From Anastatus disparis (taxonomy: Eukaryota; Arthropoda; Insecta; Hymenoptera; Eupelmidae), in assembly GCA_017163975.1 (NCBI GenBank), contig JAFFSR010000343.1, positions 5,216,001-5,280,000 of the forward strand: 64,000 nt of DNA, given 5' to 3'. Under the pieces are notes generated by a model. That model was not told the DNA's origin, did not search any database, and was given only the letters and a program-made list of their open reading frames with translations. Every line of letters starts with the position of its first letter. Within the stretch, counting starts at the first letter, position 1. A program made the translations under genes and the position numbers. Below are positions 1-10,651 of this stretch, in pieces.

Positions 1-44
1 ACTTTTTAACATGACATACTCCCTCCAGAAGTGTATGCTCTAAG
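1..44. repeat. partial MITE end cut by the window edge
   Basis: The motif CTCCCTCCAGAAGTGTATGC followed by TCTAAG is the reverse complement of a diverged copy of the terminal repeat of the 8-bp-TSD MITE at 17803-18105. Only one terminus is inside the window, so its partner and target duplication cannot be checked. Confidence 0.45.
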
Positions 45-421
45 ATGTCAATGGAGATAATATAATACGATACATGACATAAGTGCATACTTTTTTTATA
101 ATCTTTAAAACGATTGCAAATGTCATAAAATAATTGCGAATAATATACGCTTTTTAACAAAAATAGATTTAATATTGTAATATTAATATGAAACATGTAA
201 ACAAGATTTCAATGTACTCGCATGCTCACATTTTTTTACACAGTGTAAAAATAGACCACATAGCTCTCGCGAAAGTGTGACTTAAGTGCAGATTTAGATT
301 ACATAGTGTTAAAAACGCCAAAGTCAAGGTTCATATCATTAAATCATGATTCTAATGTTTGTACATTGAAAAGACATGGGCGCTGCTACAGTCTCCCAGC
401 TGGCTGTAGTTACGCCAAAAC

Positions 422-590
422 TTACAGTGCATACAGTTCGTAGAATCGACGTCGTACGAGTGCGAGCTGGCACCGCGAGAGTGCGTGCCTGCACCATAAG
501 AGTGCTGCAAACTCCACTTGCGGTTTAAGTTAGCACAGTACGTACAGTGTGCAAAATCGGCGCCGCTAGAGTGCCGGTGGGCACTATATA
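422..590. repeat. GC-richer direct repeat, two copies
   Basis: Two related ~50-base blocks near 422-472 and 535-589 share the order TACAGTG, AATCG(A/G)CG, (A/T)AGAGTGC-like and GGCAC. They stand out from the AT-rich surroundings. No coding frame or promoter could be supported. The flanking sequence (45-421, 591-1200) shows nothing recognisable. Confidence 0.35.
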
Positions 591-1319
591 AACTCCTATA
601 TATATGTAGATATTTTGACCGTACTTAATATAGCTGTACCTGTGAAATGACTTATTGATCAAAACATTTTCTTTTATTGAAGTAATATAATATTCAATAG
701 ATTTTATCACGTATAAAGCAGTGAAATATCAACAAAATCATGAAAGAAGTGTTTGAATACCTAATCTGAAATGTGGATTCGTGCAAAAATATGATGCGAA
801 TATTTGTAAATATCATTTTTCTGACTTAATTGCATAATTAAATTCATAAATAAAGTTCTAGAATACAATTTCATAATATAAATAATAATACAAAGTCTGC
901 TAATGAGTTAAAATCAGCTTTAAACGTCCAAAATTGAGTTTTTTGCATTTTTAACTATGGCGCACCTCCAGGAAATATCTGAAAAAATTCAGGCAAGTAC
1001 TTTCAAACAAAATACAAGTTTTTTGCAAGGACTGGCCCTGTACCGCATTTTCCGTGAAAATAGGAAGGGTTTTAATTTTTTTTCCATCCTTTTAGGTTAT
1101 ATAGCATCATCAATTCTTTATGAAAAAATTTTACAAGATCTGTAAACATTTAAACTATAAGCACAATTTTCTTGGGGTGTTTCTACGGACTAGATTCGGA
1201 GAAAAAAAAAAAATAGTAGAAAAGTCATTTTTTTCATGCTGTGGACAGGGGGAGGGGGGTCGCAGTCTGCAAATATGACAAAAATTATTTATTTTCGATC
1301 TGAAACAAAGTTACCAGGT

Positions 1320-2520
1320 CAAACATATATTTCAGGGACAGGGCAATTTTGACTATCTTAACGGGGGGTACCCTTTTTAGGCAAATTCATTAAGTAGTTT
1401 ATATAAAGTATAAAAAAAATGAAAAATTGAAAATTATAAAAAAATTTTTCAAATTGCTAATTTATTAAAACTACACTAAGAAAACTAATTTTCAATAACT
1501 TCCGCTCTAGTTAATCAGAAAAATAAATTGTATTGAAAATTTAAAGCAAATCCATTGATTACTTTTCAAAATTTAATTAACTAAATAAATATTAACATTT
1601 TTTTCTAAAATTTCAAAGTGCTCTAAAATTAAAAATACGAAAAGGAAATTGATTTTTAGAAGTTGATTTTATTTCGGGGATCAAAAATTATTTTCATGCA
1701 AATTTTTAAGCAGATTCATTGGATAGTTTACGAAAAATACCAAAAAAAATCGAAATTTTTTTTTTTCATTTGTCACCAAAATTAATACTTCCCTAAGAAA
1801 ACCAATTCTCAATAACTTCCCATCAAATTAGACAAAATTATTAACTATTTGCAAAATTTGAACCAGATCTATCGAGTAGTTTTTAAGATCCAATTAAAAC
1901 ATTTTTTTCACGAATGTAAAATGTTTTAAAATAAAACTGCGCTAAGAAAATCAATTTTCAAAAGTTCTTTTTATTTCAGCAATCGAAAAAATTTCCGTGA
2001 AAATTTCGAAGCAAATTCATTGAGTAATTCATATAAAATATCAAAAAAATCTAAAATTAAAAAAAATTTTTTAAATTGCTATTTTATTAAAACTACACTA
2101 AGAAATCTAATTTTCAATAGCTTCCGCACTAGTTGACCAGAAAAATAAATTGTAGTGATAATTTGAAGCAAATCCATTGTTTACTTTTCGAGATTACATT
2201 GACTAAATAAATACTAACATTTTTTTCAAAAATTTTAAAATGCTCTAAAATTAAAAATACGAAAAGGAAATTGATTTTTAGAAGTTCATTCGATTTCGGG
2301 GATCAAGAATTATTTCCATGCGAATTTTCAAGAAGATTCATCTGGTAGTTCACAAAAAATACCAAAAAAATGAAAAATTGAAATTTTTTTTCCTTATAAA
2401 TGATTGAAATAAAAACTACGCTAGAAAAACTAATTCTCAATAGCTTCCCCCAAGTTAGAATGAAAAATAAATTCTATACGAAATTTGAAGCAAATCCATC
2501 GAGTAGTTTTCGATGCTAAC
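1320..2520. repeat. degenerate tandem satellite, about 155-bp monomers
   Basis: The same succession recurs about seven times, near 1478, 1645, 1795, 1946, 2100, 2265 and 2423: an AAGAAAACTAATTTTCAATA-like start, then a GAAAAATAAATT-like middle, then GCAAATCCATTGAGTAGTTT. Spacing is about 150-165 bases. Odd and even monomers are more alike (one has 'aacttccgctctagtt', the other 'tttatttcggggatc'), which suggests a ~310-bp higher-order dimer. No coding potential is seen. Confidence 0.6.
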
Positions 2521-3486
2521 GCGAAGTCAAAGTTTATACTTAAAGCTAACCAAAGATCATTTTAACAATTACGCATTATACAAACTGTACAATCATTACA
2601 TTACAATTGGATCAGGGTCCTGGATTCCTCGAATCTAATTCGAGTACAAATGCAACGAATCATCAGTGTCTAACCGTCTCGACGCTAGTTCAAGTCGATA
2701 GCTACCTAAGCTTAATCAGGGTGTACCAACCCTCTCAAATTTACTTGAAGCTCATTGCACTCTCATTACACAAAGTGTGAAGGTGCGAACAAAGTATCGT
2801 TTCTTAAAATTTAAGTGTGTGCGTGTGACGTCACCAGCGTTTCTGTTATAGTTTGTAAATTTAGTGTTCATCAATTTAGTTTCTGTAGTTCTTAAGGGGA
2901 CCAGATACTATTAGAAGCTGAAATATATTGCTGAGATATATTGATATAAATTTCTAATGTTTAAAAATAACTAATTTCAAACATTTTTTGGTTTAAAACA
3001 TTTTCTGTATCTTGAGAATTGAAGTGGTGGTGCTCGTTGAAAGTCTGGAACAAAAAACACTTTACCGCAAGGTTTCTTCATGAGTTTTCATTGGATTCAC
3101 TTGAAATTTCATAGAGATATTCAAAATTATAGTAGAATCCATGTAAGTGGAGCAGATTTTGAATTAATTCATTTCTATTTATTTATTAACTTATTATTTA
3201 TAATAATTGATAAAAAAAAATTAAAATAAAATTTTTTTTTCTCAAAAATTTTTTAATTATTTAGAGTTAAAAATTATTTAGAATAAAATTAGAGTTTTTC
3301 TTCTTTCTTTTAGTAAATATATTTTTATAATATTATCAATTATTATGTTCAAAACAAAAAAATTGATTAATTGATTGAAAACATAATAATTTAAGTCCTC
3401 CCAAGACATATTAAATAAAATTTTCACAACATTTTAAATGGCTTAATTCTTTCAGTCTCTTAAAAACTGGCATTTTTTAAACTTAT
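2521..3486. other. AT-rich sequence without recognised feature
   Basis: I see no open frame with protein-like composition, no RNA gene and no clear terminal repeats here. Confidence 0.5.
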
Positions 3487-4322
3487 ATGGGTGATTCTAT
3501 TCGAACGGGTCGAATTCAAATTTTGAAATAATAGAAAATAAAGGTGTTCATTTTAAAAATTTTACTCAGATTTTTTTATGGTTATATCTAATAAAACAAT
3601 ATCCCAAAGTAGCCAAGCTGTCCATAGGTTATTCCCAGAAAAACTGACAGATAAAAAATATACTAATACAGAGGAATCACTTTTATTCCAGGGGAATTAC
3701 TTTTTTTATTACCATCACTTGATATATTATTTTCTAATAATATTTATGTCGAACAAAGATTCTAAACTATCTGAAATACTTTAGAATTAGCTATTACCAT
3801 ACATGGATGAATTTTTAAAAATAAAAAACGACGAGTTACAGCAAAAATATGTATTTTTAAACACTATTAGAAGAAGAAAGTTAAAGAACAAATATATCCA
3901 CACTTGAGATAGTTTACTTTTTCAAAATATATAATAACATTATTTTTGTGTTTGGGAGTGGAGTTAAGTGTACTTTATGATAAAGGATTAGTAGGAAGTT
4001 CACCACGTCCACGTGTAGAAACCATTTTATTACCAATACAATCTAAAATGATATATTATCAATTTATAGATTTTCCAATTCAGATTTTTCAAAGACTTTC
4101 ATTTATATTCAAATAATTATATACTTACTTTGATATCAACGACAAACTCTTCATCAACGCTAATGACAAACTGATATTTTTATTTTCTGAATACTACGAT
4201 GTAACCTTTGATTTCGCTTTATTTATTTGTAGTATATACGTAGTATATAGTGTAGTATGTAAATATGACTACAGTGATTGTTTACAAAAATATTTGAGAA
4301 TGTGCTTACTCGGAAATTCTCC

Positions 4323-4375
<53 letters not shown>

Positions 4376-5285
4376 TGAATATATAAAAATTATAAGTAGT
4401 ATAATATATATTAAATTTCAAGTGTACAAATAATTTAACACTTCATGGTATAAAATTCATGAAAAAAATTGTTGACTTTATTATTTAATTGGAATTTTGT
4501 GAGTGCATCTCAAAAAAGGCAAAGGAATTATATGCCAGGGAAGATTACCTGATAATTTGAATGAAATTTTTACCGAGTAAACGGTATCCAACATTCACTG
4601 CTATACAAACTTTTTTAGTTGTACACTACTACTTTCTTAAACGTCTATTACGTATTTGAATATGCGCTTATATCATCTGTGACAGCTAAATGTTTAGAGC
4701 CAGGGGAATTATCGTAGAAAAGGTAACTTAGCTTTCATAAGTGAAATGATGTTTACACGTCAACAAAAATGTATTCTATGATCAACAAAGCAATTTTTTA
4801 TCGAAATAAACATATAATAACAATATTTCCATGTGATAGGAATAGCTTATATTTTTATAAGATTCAAATATAAATTTTATTATTTTTTATTATTATTGCT
4901 TTTTATCTATGAAAAAATATACATTTTTTTTATGATAACAGAAGGTCGAAGAAAATATTTTTTTTCCAACCATTCTGCTGAAATATATGTACAGATGGAA
5001 CAAAATATTTTTTGATGTTTCAGAAGTATTAATTCATCTATCCTGTATCTCTACAACGTTTAAAAAAAATTTTATGTATGATTACAGACAGGGGAGATTA
5101 CTTTTTATACTTTTTAAGGGTCCCTAAAAAAGATACATTGAAATAAGCGATTAAAAAGTCAACGGATCATAAAGTTATAAGCTGAAAGTATATGAAAAAT
5201 TTGTGGTTAATAATATTTGAACCTTGTATTGATAGTTTATTAAACGATTACATGTGATTACCCGTTAGAATAGAATCACCCATAT
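3487..5285. mobile_element. 1.8-kb terminal-inverted-repeat element, non-autonomous
   Basis: The ends are imperfect inverted repeats: GGGTGATTCTATTCGAACGGG on the left and CCCGTTAGAATAGAATCACCC on the right. ATAT adjoins both and may be the target duplication. Inside, a short motif of the form (C/A)AGGG(G/A)A(A/G)ATTAC recurs near 3690, 4538, 4700 and 5091. This could be a subterminal transposase-binding repeat. It encloses a (TA)n tract. No transposase frame was found, so it is probably non-autonomous and its superfamily is unknown. Confidence 0.5.
4326..4371. repeat. (TA)n microsatellite
   Basis: About 22 uninterrupted TA units inside the 3487-5285 element. Confidence 0.9.
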
Positions 5286-5513
5286 AGGAGCACGATGACA
5301 TTATTTTTTATTCATTTAAGGACACAAAACACCTTTTCCCCCTGCTAGTAAAAAAAGATATTTATTAATTAGATTTAATTAAATTCTTTGTAAATGGAAA
5401 TAATATTTAAAAGTAGACTAGAATACCTTTATTTTAAGCTTTTATAAGCTCATTTTTCTTTAGCTGTAGTCCCATAATCATTCGATGAATTCTTGTTCTT
5501 ATAATGGCTCCAC

Positions 5514-5814
5514 CGTAAGATTTAAGCTGAACCGCTGGATGGATCTGACTTTTCTAAACTGATTTAACTTCAGTATTAGCATCATTCTCGCGTGAATAAG
5601 GGAATTCCTGAAACGCAAAAAATTTTTTACTTTTCAACAAAAAATATTAATTTATTAAATAAATGTTTATTTTTTTACCTTATTTTTGGATTTTTTAACA
5701 ACTTCTTGTCATTCGATTTGAAAACTCTCCATTCACGCGAAAATGATGCTAATACTGAAGTTAAATCAGTTTGGAAAAGTCAAATCCATCCAGCAGTTCA
5801 GCTCAAATCTTACG
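5514..5814. repeat. foldback MITE, about 300 bp
   Basis: An ~85-base inverted repeat. CGTAAGATTTAAGCTGAACC opens the left arm and its diverged complement closes the right arm (ending CAAATCTTACG). Both arms carry the TGATGCTAATACTGAAG-type block. The centre is AT-rich and non-coding. No clear target duplication. Confidence 0.55.
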
Positions 5815-6429
5815 AGGCAGCACCTAAAATTTTAAAAATTCAATATTTGAGAAAAACAGCTTCAAAGTTTTTAATTATTACATCTTAAAATTATCAATGC
5901 TATACTTATCTTTCATAAAATAATTCTTTTCTGGTATTTCTTATTTATATTAGCTAACAATATAAAAAAGAGATACCAGACAATAGAACCTTGTTATCGA
6001 CTGGATAAAGCTGAAATGCAAAAAGATATGTTATTAAAATAATCAATAAAAATAACCTTTCTTATTATAAGATATTTTGTCAGTACTCACCCTTATTCAC
6101 CAATGAAACTATGTATTTTTTGTAAGAATCAACAAATATATAGTTACTTATTACTCTGATGGTTGTTAGAATCACTCGTACTAACCTTGAATCAGCTGGA
6201 AACTAAGAAATAATATTTAATATGGAGTAATCATTTTATATTTTATAATTCAAATTCAAAATTAAGAAATAAAATCTAGATTTAAAATTTATATTTTGAT
6301 TAATATTAATATTTATAAATAGAATTTATATCTAAATATGTAATAATAATTAGAATCATACACTTACATGAATTTAATATGCACCCGGTGTATAGAAATC
6401 CATCACACCTATTCGTACTTTTCTTTTCA

Positions 6430-7165
6430 GAGTATGTGCTTCTTTCGAATGAAACTAACTTGATCACTCTACATTGAATTATCTTCTATCATTCAAAGTC
6501 TTGACCCACTTGACAGATACATTTCCAAGTTAGATGTTTAATTTCTCCAACATCTTGAGAAAGTTATATCAATATCAGCACTATTTGGGGAAGTCGATTC
6601 AAGTTATTTTTTAACAGCTTTAAATGTAAAACCTTTTGCCACTTGTTCGTATACTTTTGTTATTTAACAACTTATAGCACTGAACTCTGTGTGGGCAACT
6701 GGCTTTGATAAATCTATTAAACTACAAAAACTAGACAAACTTGCAAGTCCATGGTCAAGTACACGAACAGCAAGAACATTATATCTGTTAACTTTATACG
6801 TATTGTCCATAGCACTTTCTCTCTTGTTAGAGTTTACAGTTGCTTATTCATCACAAAAATCACAAATCATATTAATTTTGAATCCTTATCCTCCAAAAGA
6901 GGTTTCAATAAATTTCATCTTATGATGGCACACACTGCAACACAATTTTTCCAACATAGAAGATAGAACGTTGGTATCAACATTTCTATCGTTTGCCCTG
7001 GAACTTGAAAATTCTATTCTTTTCAGTTTAGAAAAAGAAGTAAATGGTCTACTTCTCTTAGCTTCAGAAGAATTTTTTTCACTTTTACTAAGAAATTTCC
7101 TTGGCCTCTTTTTAGATCTTCCTGTAGATTATTTTCTATCTTGATGTTGGTTATGAAATCTGCCT
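6430..7165 (-). pseudogene. decayed Mutator-like transposase (N-terminal part)
   Basis: Conceptual translation of the minus strand gives, across several stops and shifts, a CxxC pair (CCSVCHHKM), a second CxxC (CDFC), then the sequence KVNRYNVLAVRVLDHGLASL, a FCSLIDLSKPVAH segment and a VYEQVAKGFTFKAVKK-like helix. This order (zinc ribbon, N-R--VLA-R--G-G---L--FC--M-LP-PV) matches what I know of the Mutator-like domain found in arthropod MULE proteins. The DDE catalytic part that should follow was not found. At least five in-frame stops make it a fossil. Family assignment rests on remembered consensus and was not searched. Confidence 0.45.
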
Positions 7166-8110
7166 CTGGTATCTCTTTCATTATTTTACATTTTTGAGGT
7201 TCGTATTCTTAATGTCAATTTAAGCTTTTTACACTTCAAATACACTTTCTATTTAGATAAAAGTAGAATTTCAGACGCACATAAAAAAATATGAAATAAC
7301 TCGCGAACATGTAATTTATTAAAAATTAATAATTTTACGTAAATTAAACCACAAAACCTACTAATAATTTTTTAAATGCACTTTAAGTAAACAAACTCAC
7401 TGCAAACTGACCAAACAAATAGCTGAGACTGACTGTCATGTAACGAAATTATACGAGCAGAAAGCGCGAACGCGCGAAATTCAAATTGATAAAAAATTAC
7501 ACGAATAACTATGTGCCACTCGTTTCTTTACAAAATCAAAACGGAATAAAATATGGATATAAAACTTTTCAGAACTTAAATCAAGATGAATATTTTGTTA
7601 AAATTAAAAAAATTAACTCTTTTTTTTCAATTAAACCTAAAAAAATCAATAAAAATTAAAAAAATTTAATTTAAAATAATTCTTAACATTTTTTTAATTT
7701 GTAAAAATTATATCATTATAGACTTAATAAATAAAAACAAAATTAAATCTCTTAAAAAAACTTTTTGGAGATTAATTAATGATTTATGAATTATTGAATC
7801 AAGTAATAAAAAAAAAAGTTCTCATAGTGTTTTAATAAAATTAGCTAAAAATTTGAAAAAAATCTCAAAATAGCAAAATTAACAAAAAAATCAATTAAAA
7901 GTTTATTCTACTTATTTCTTCATAAAAACGAAACTAAATGAGATAAAGTAAAAAAACTTGTTGGAGCTTATTCTACAGTAAATTTCCTATAAAAAAAGCA
8001 ATAAACCTAAATTCGATGGTGGGACCGAAAAAAAGGTGTTTTGTACCCTTAATGAAAATTCAACATAAAATGTTGATAAACATCATAAAAGAATGAAGAA
8101 ATGCTTTCAT
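7166..8110. other. AT-rich spacer
   Basis: Apart from the possible terminal repeat near 8029 I see nothing in this stretch. Confidence 0.5.
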
Positions 8111-8503
8111 TTAAGAGCAGGCCGGATTCGCTGTCCTTGTCTAATTGGCATTTTTGTTATTAACTCAAGTTTTAATCGGTGTATCTTCAAATTAAAGGTC
8201 GAGTGCAATAGATATTATTATTATAAACATCTATGCACAAGAAAAAAAATATCTACCGGTTTGTTTTTGAGAAAAGTAAGTAACGCCAAAGTAAAAGTTT
8301 ATGTTTATAATATTTTTGCGTTACTTACTTTTCTCAAAAAGAAACCGGTAGATATTTTTTTTCTTGTGCATAGATGTTCATAATAATAATAACTGTTGCG
8401 CTCGACCTTTAATTTGAAGATACACCGATTAAAACTTGAATAAATAACAAACAACTCAATTGTTACTCGGTCGGTATCAGGTTCTACTCCGGCCTACCGT
8501 TAA
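8111..8503. repeat. TTAA-flanked palindromic MITE, family A copy 1
   Basis: TTAA bounds both ends, followed by GAGCAGGCCGG on the left and preceded by CCGGCCTACCG on the right. The two arms fold onto each other over almost the entire 390 bases, including AATCGGTGTATCTTCAA and its complement and TTTTTGAGAAAAGTAAG and its complement. Only a short central loop is asymmetric. TTAA duplications fit piggyBac- or Kolobok-type mobilisation. Small open frames across it are palindrome artefacts. Confidence 0.8.
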
Positions 8504-9000
8504 AGTATATCCTTTTTAATATCAGTGATATAATAGTATAGTAGCAAACATCTTGATATCAGGTTTTGAATGTCTTTTTATTGAATCAACTTAATATAAA
8601 TTTATAATGTCAATAATTTCATTTAAGAAAAATGAAACTTTACGAAACCTTGCAAATTTTACGAAAGGTGTTTTAAATAAAAATGACTTTAAATTCTATT
8701 TTATATAAAAAAAAAATTATATTAAATTTTAACATTTCTAAAAATTAAAAAAAAATATTCCAATGTTTTTATGTTGTTAACAATCAGTTAGGAAAAAATT
8801 TTATCTATGTTGTTAATTTTTCAAGAAAAGCAATTTATTTGTTAAGTATTTATTATATATATATATTTTGTTTTGACGTTTATTATACCTTTTTAAAGTA
8901 TATTTTACTGTTATTTGGGATAAATATAATAAAATGCGTGAATACTTTATTTATACCATAAAAAATGTATTTAAATACAATATTCCAAAAAACAATGAAG
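8504..9000. other. AT-rich spacer
   Basis: Nothing recognisable beyond A/T runs and a short TA tract near 8858. Confidence 0.5.
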
Positions 9001-9675
9001 AAAGGCTATAGGCGGGTTACCATAGTGAAATTGCCCCCTCTTAGAATCCTCATGGCTCATGTACCATTTGATGGAGGTTGAAAAAAAACTCCCACACACC
9101 AATTTTCAGCCCTCTAACCCTTGCGCATGCGCAGTAAAGTCAGAATAAGTGTTTTTTCGACTTTATTTTATTTTGACGTCCCTTTACATGGAAGACTCTT
9201 GCAAAAATATATAAGGGTAGGTTATTGTATGGCAATTAACCAAAAATTTTTGCAGATTACATAACCTCAAATATCAACCTTAAATTGATATTTAAGATTT
9301 AAATCGTTACTTTCACACCCTCGCTATTAAGGTGCCAGATTTGAAATTGATTTTTTAAATATATTTTTACCCCTTATTAACGATAGTTATATTAGCTAAA
9401 AAAAAATGGTGCGCCACCCTGATTTTATCAAAAAACCGATATTTTTGCCCTTTTTTCGTATTTCCTATAGGTTATGTTACAATCTAAGAATCCAAACAAA
9501 GATTTTTAGTGTATTTTATTCTCCTCTTTACGACGGTACTATTAGTTTTAAGGATAAAAGGCATTTGACCCTTATTTTTTGCAAAAAATCAACTTTTGCA
9601 CTTTTTTATATTTTTTATAGGTTATGTTATAAGTTAAGAGCTTGAATGACTTTTTTTTGCGTATTTTTTGATCAC
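9001..9675 (+). repeat. dispersed non-coding repeat, copy 1
   Basis: It begins AAAGGCTATAGGCGGGTTAC and is matched in reverse orientation at 16425-17041, including the GCGCATGCGCA block and two internal units that each end in a TATAGGTTATGTTA-like motif. The long open frame within it (9406-9645) has a counterpart in the other copy. The frame is low-complexity, rich in F and K, and built of internal repeats, so I do not call a gene. This copy stops near the microsatellite at 9697. Confidence 0.65.
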
Positions 9676-9696
9676 CAAAAAAAAAAAAAAAAGCTA

Positions 9697-9739
9697 CCAC
9701 TACTACTATTACTACTACTTCTACTACTACTACTACTAC

Positions 9740-9802
<63 letters not shown>

Positions 9803-9824
9803 TAATAATAATAATGGGCAGTTG
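9697..9824. repeat. (ACT)n/(AAT)n microsatellite
   Basis: Trinucleotide array changing from ACT/CTA units to AAT units. Confidence 0.9.
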
Positions 9825-9955
9825 AATACCCTTACTTATAATAATTCTCGTAGAATCTGAAATCTAGAAAAATCCAAATTAATTTTATAGAAAGATAATT
9901 TTTCTGCATTTCGCTATCAAAAATAAATTTTAAAATGAACAATTTGCTACATTAA

Positions 9956-10400
9956 GAGCGTCAGTGGCGTAACCGGCTAAGGCGCACGCCTTATACGGTC
10001 TCTACACTTTCGCTCCAAGCGGTCGGGGGTTCGATTCCCGGTGAAAACACCTGAAATTTTTTTCAAGCTTTTTTCATCGGAAAAAGAATCTCTGAGTGCG
10101 ATGGGTTTAATGTTCCTGGCGTGGGTTTTCTGCTGGGGGAGTTTTCCCTACGTCACAGGTCTAAAAAGCCTGGGTAAATGCGGGAACCGACTGTAGAAAT
10201 CTGCTTACCGACTGCTCTTGGAACGCGGCAGTCCATGATTTCTCAGGGATTGGGTAATTTAGCTTAGCTAAAAACGAGGATCTGAAACTAGTTTAAGATA
10301 AAAAGAGGTTAGGTAGGAACATCCTCACACAGAGGTGGTGCGGGATGCCGGTATATAGCCGATAGGCTGGGAATACCAGGGGCCACTAGGGCAGCATATG

Positions 10401-10427
<27 letters not shown>
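9956..10427 (+). mobile_element. tRNA-derived SINE with poly(A) tail and 15-bp TSD
   Basis: The head is tRNA-like: an A-box-like GTGGCGTAACCGGCTAAGG and a B box GGTTCGATTCC about 60 bases on, i.e. an internal RNA polymerase III promoter. A ~330-base unrelated body follows, then a poly(A) tail of about 30. The insertion is bounded by near-perfect direct repeats, AATTTGCTACATTAA at 9941-9955 and AATTTGTTACATTAA at 10428-10442 (one mismatch). This is the hallmark of LINE-mediated retroposition. It encodes no protein. Confidence 0.85.
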
Positions 10428-10433
<6 letters not shown>

Positions 10434-10651
10434 TTACATTAATAATTCTCTTTCCAATAATGTTAATATTATTTCAATACTATCAAATGAGGTTGAATAA
10501 TAAATTAAATAAGGTTCAGTAATAAATCAAAGATTTACTTCAAAGAAAATTAGTCTCTTTATTTATATAAATATATTATTTTCTATTTGAATTAGGATAC
10601 ACATCTGGATAGTTTTTTAAGCATAACAAATGTTCATAATAGGAACTTTTT

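Larger units (their letters stand above)
5318..8062. mobile_element. possible outline of a Mutator-like element
   Basis: A ~25-base imperfect inverted match flanks the decayed Mutator-like coding remnant: ACAAAACACCTTTT near 5324 and AAAAAGGTGTTTTGT near 8029. Another MITE (5514-5814) lies inside it. The match is short, so the element limits are tentative. Confidence 0.25.

Noticed and set aside
8093..8383. 96-codon open frame
   Set aside because: It lies across the palindromic MITE and is matched by equivalent frames in the other copies.
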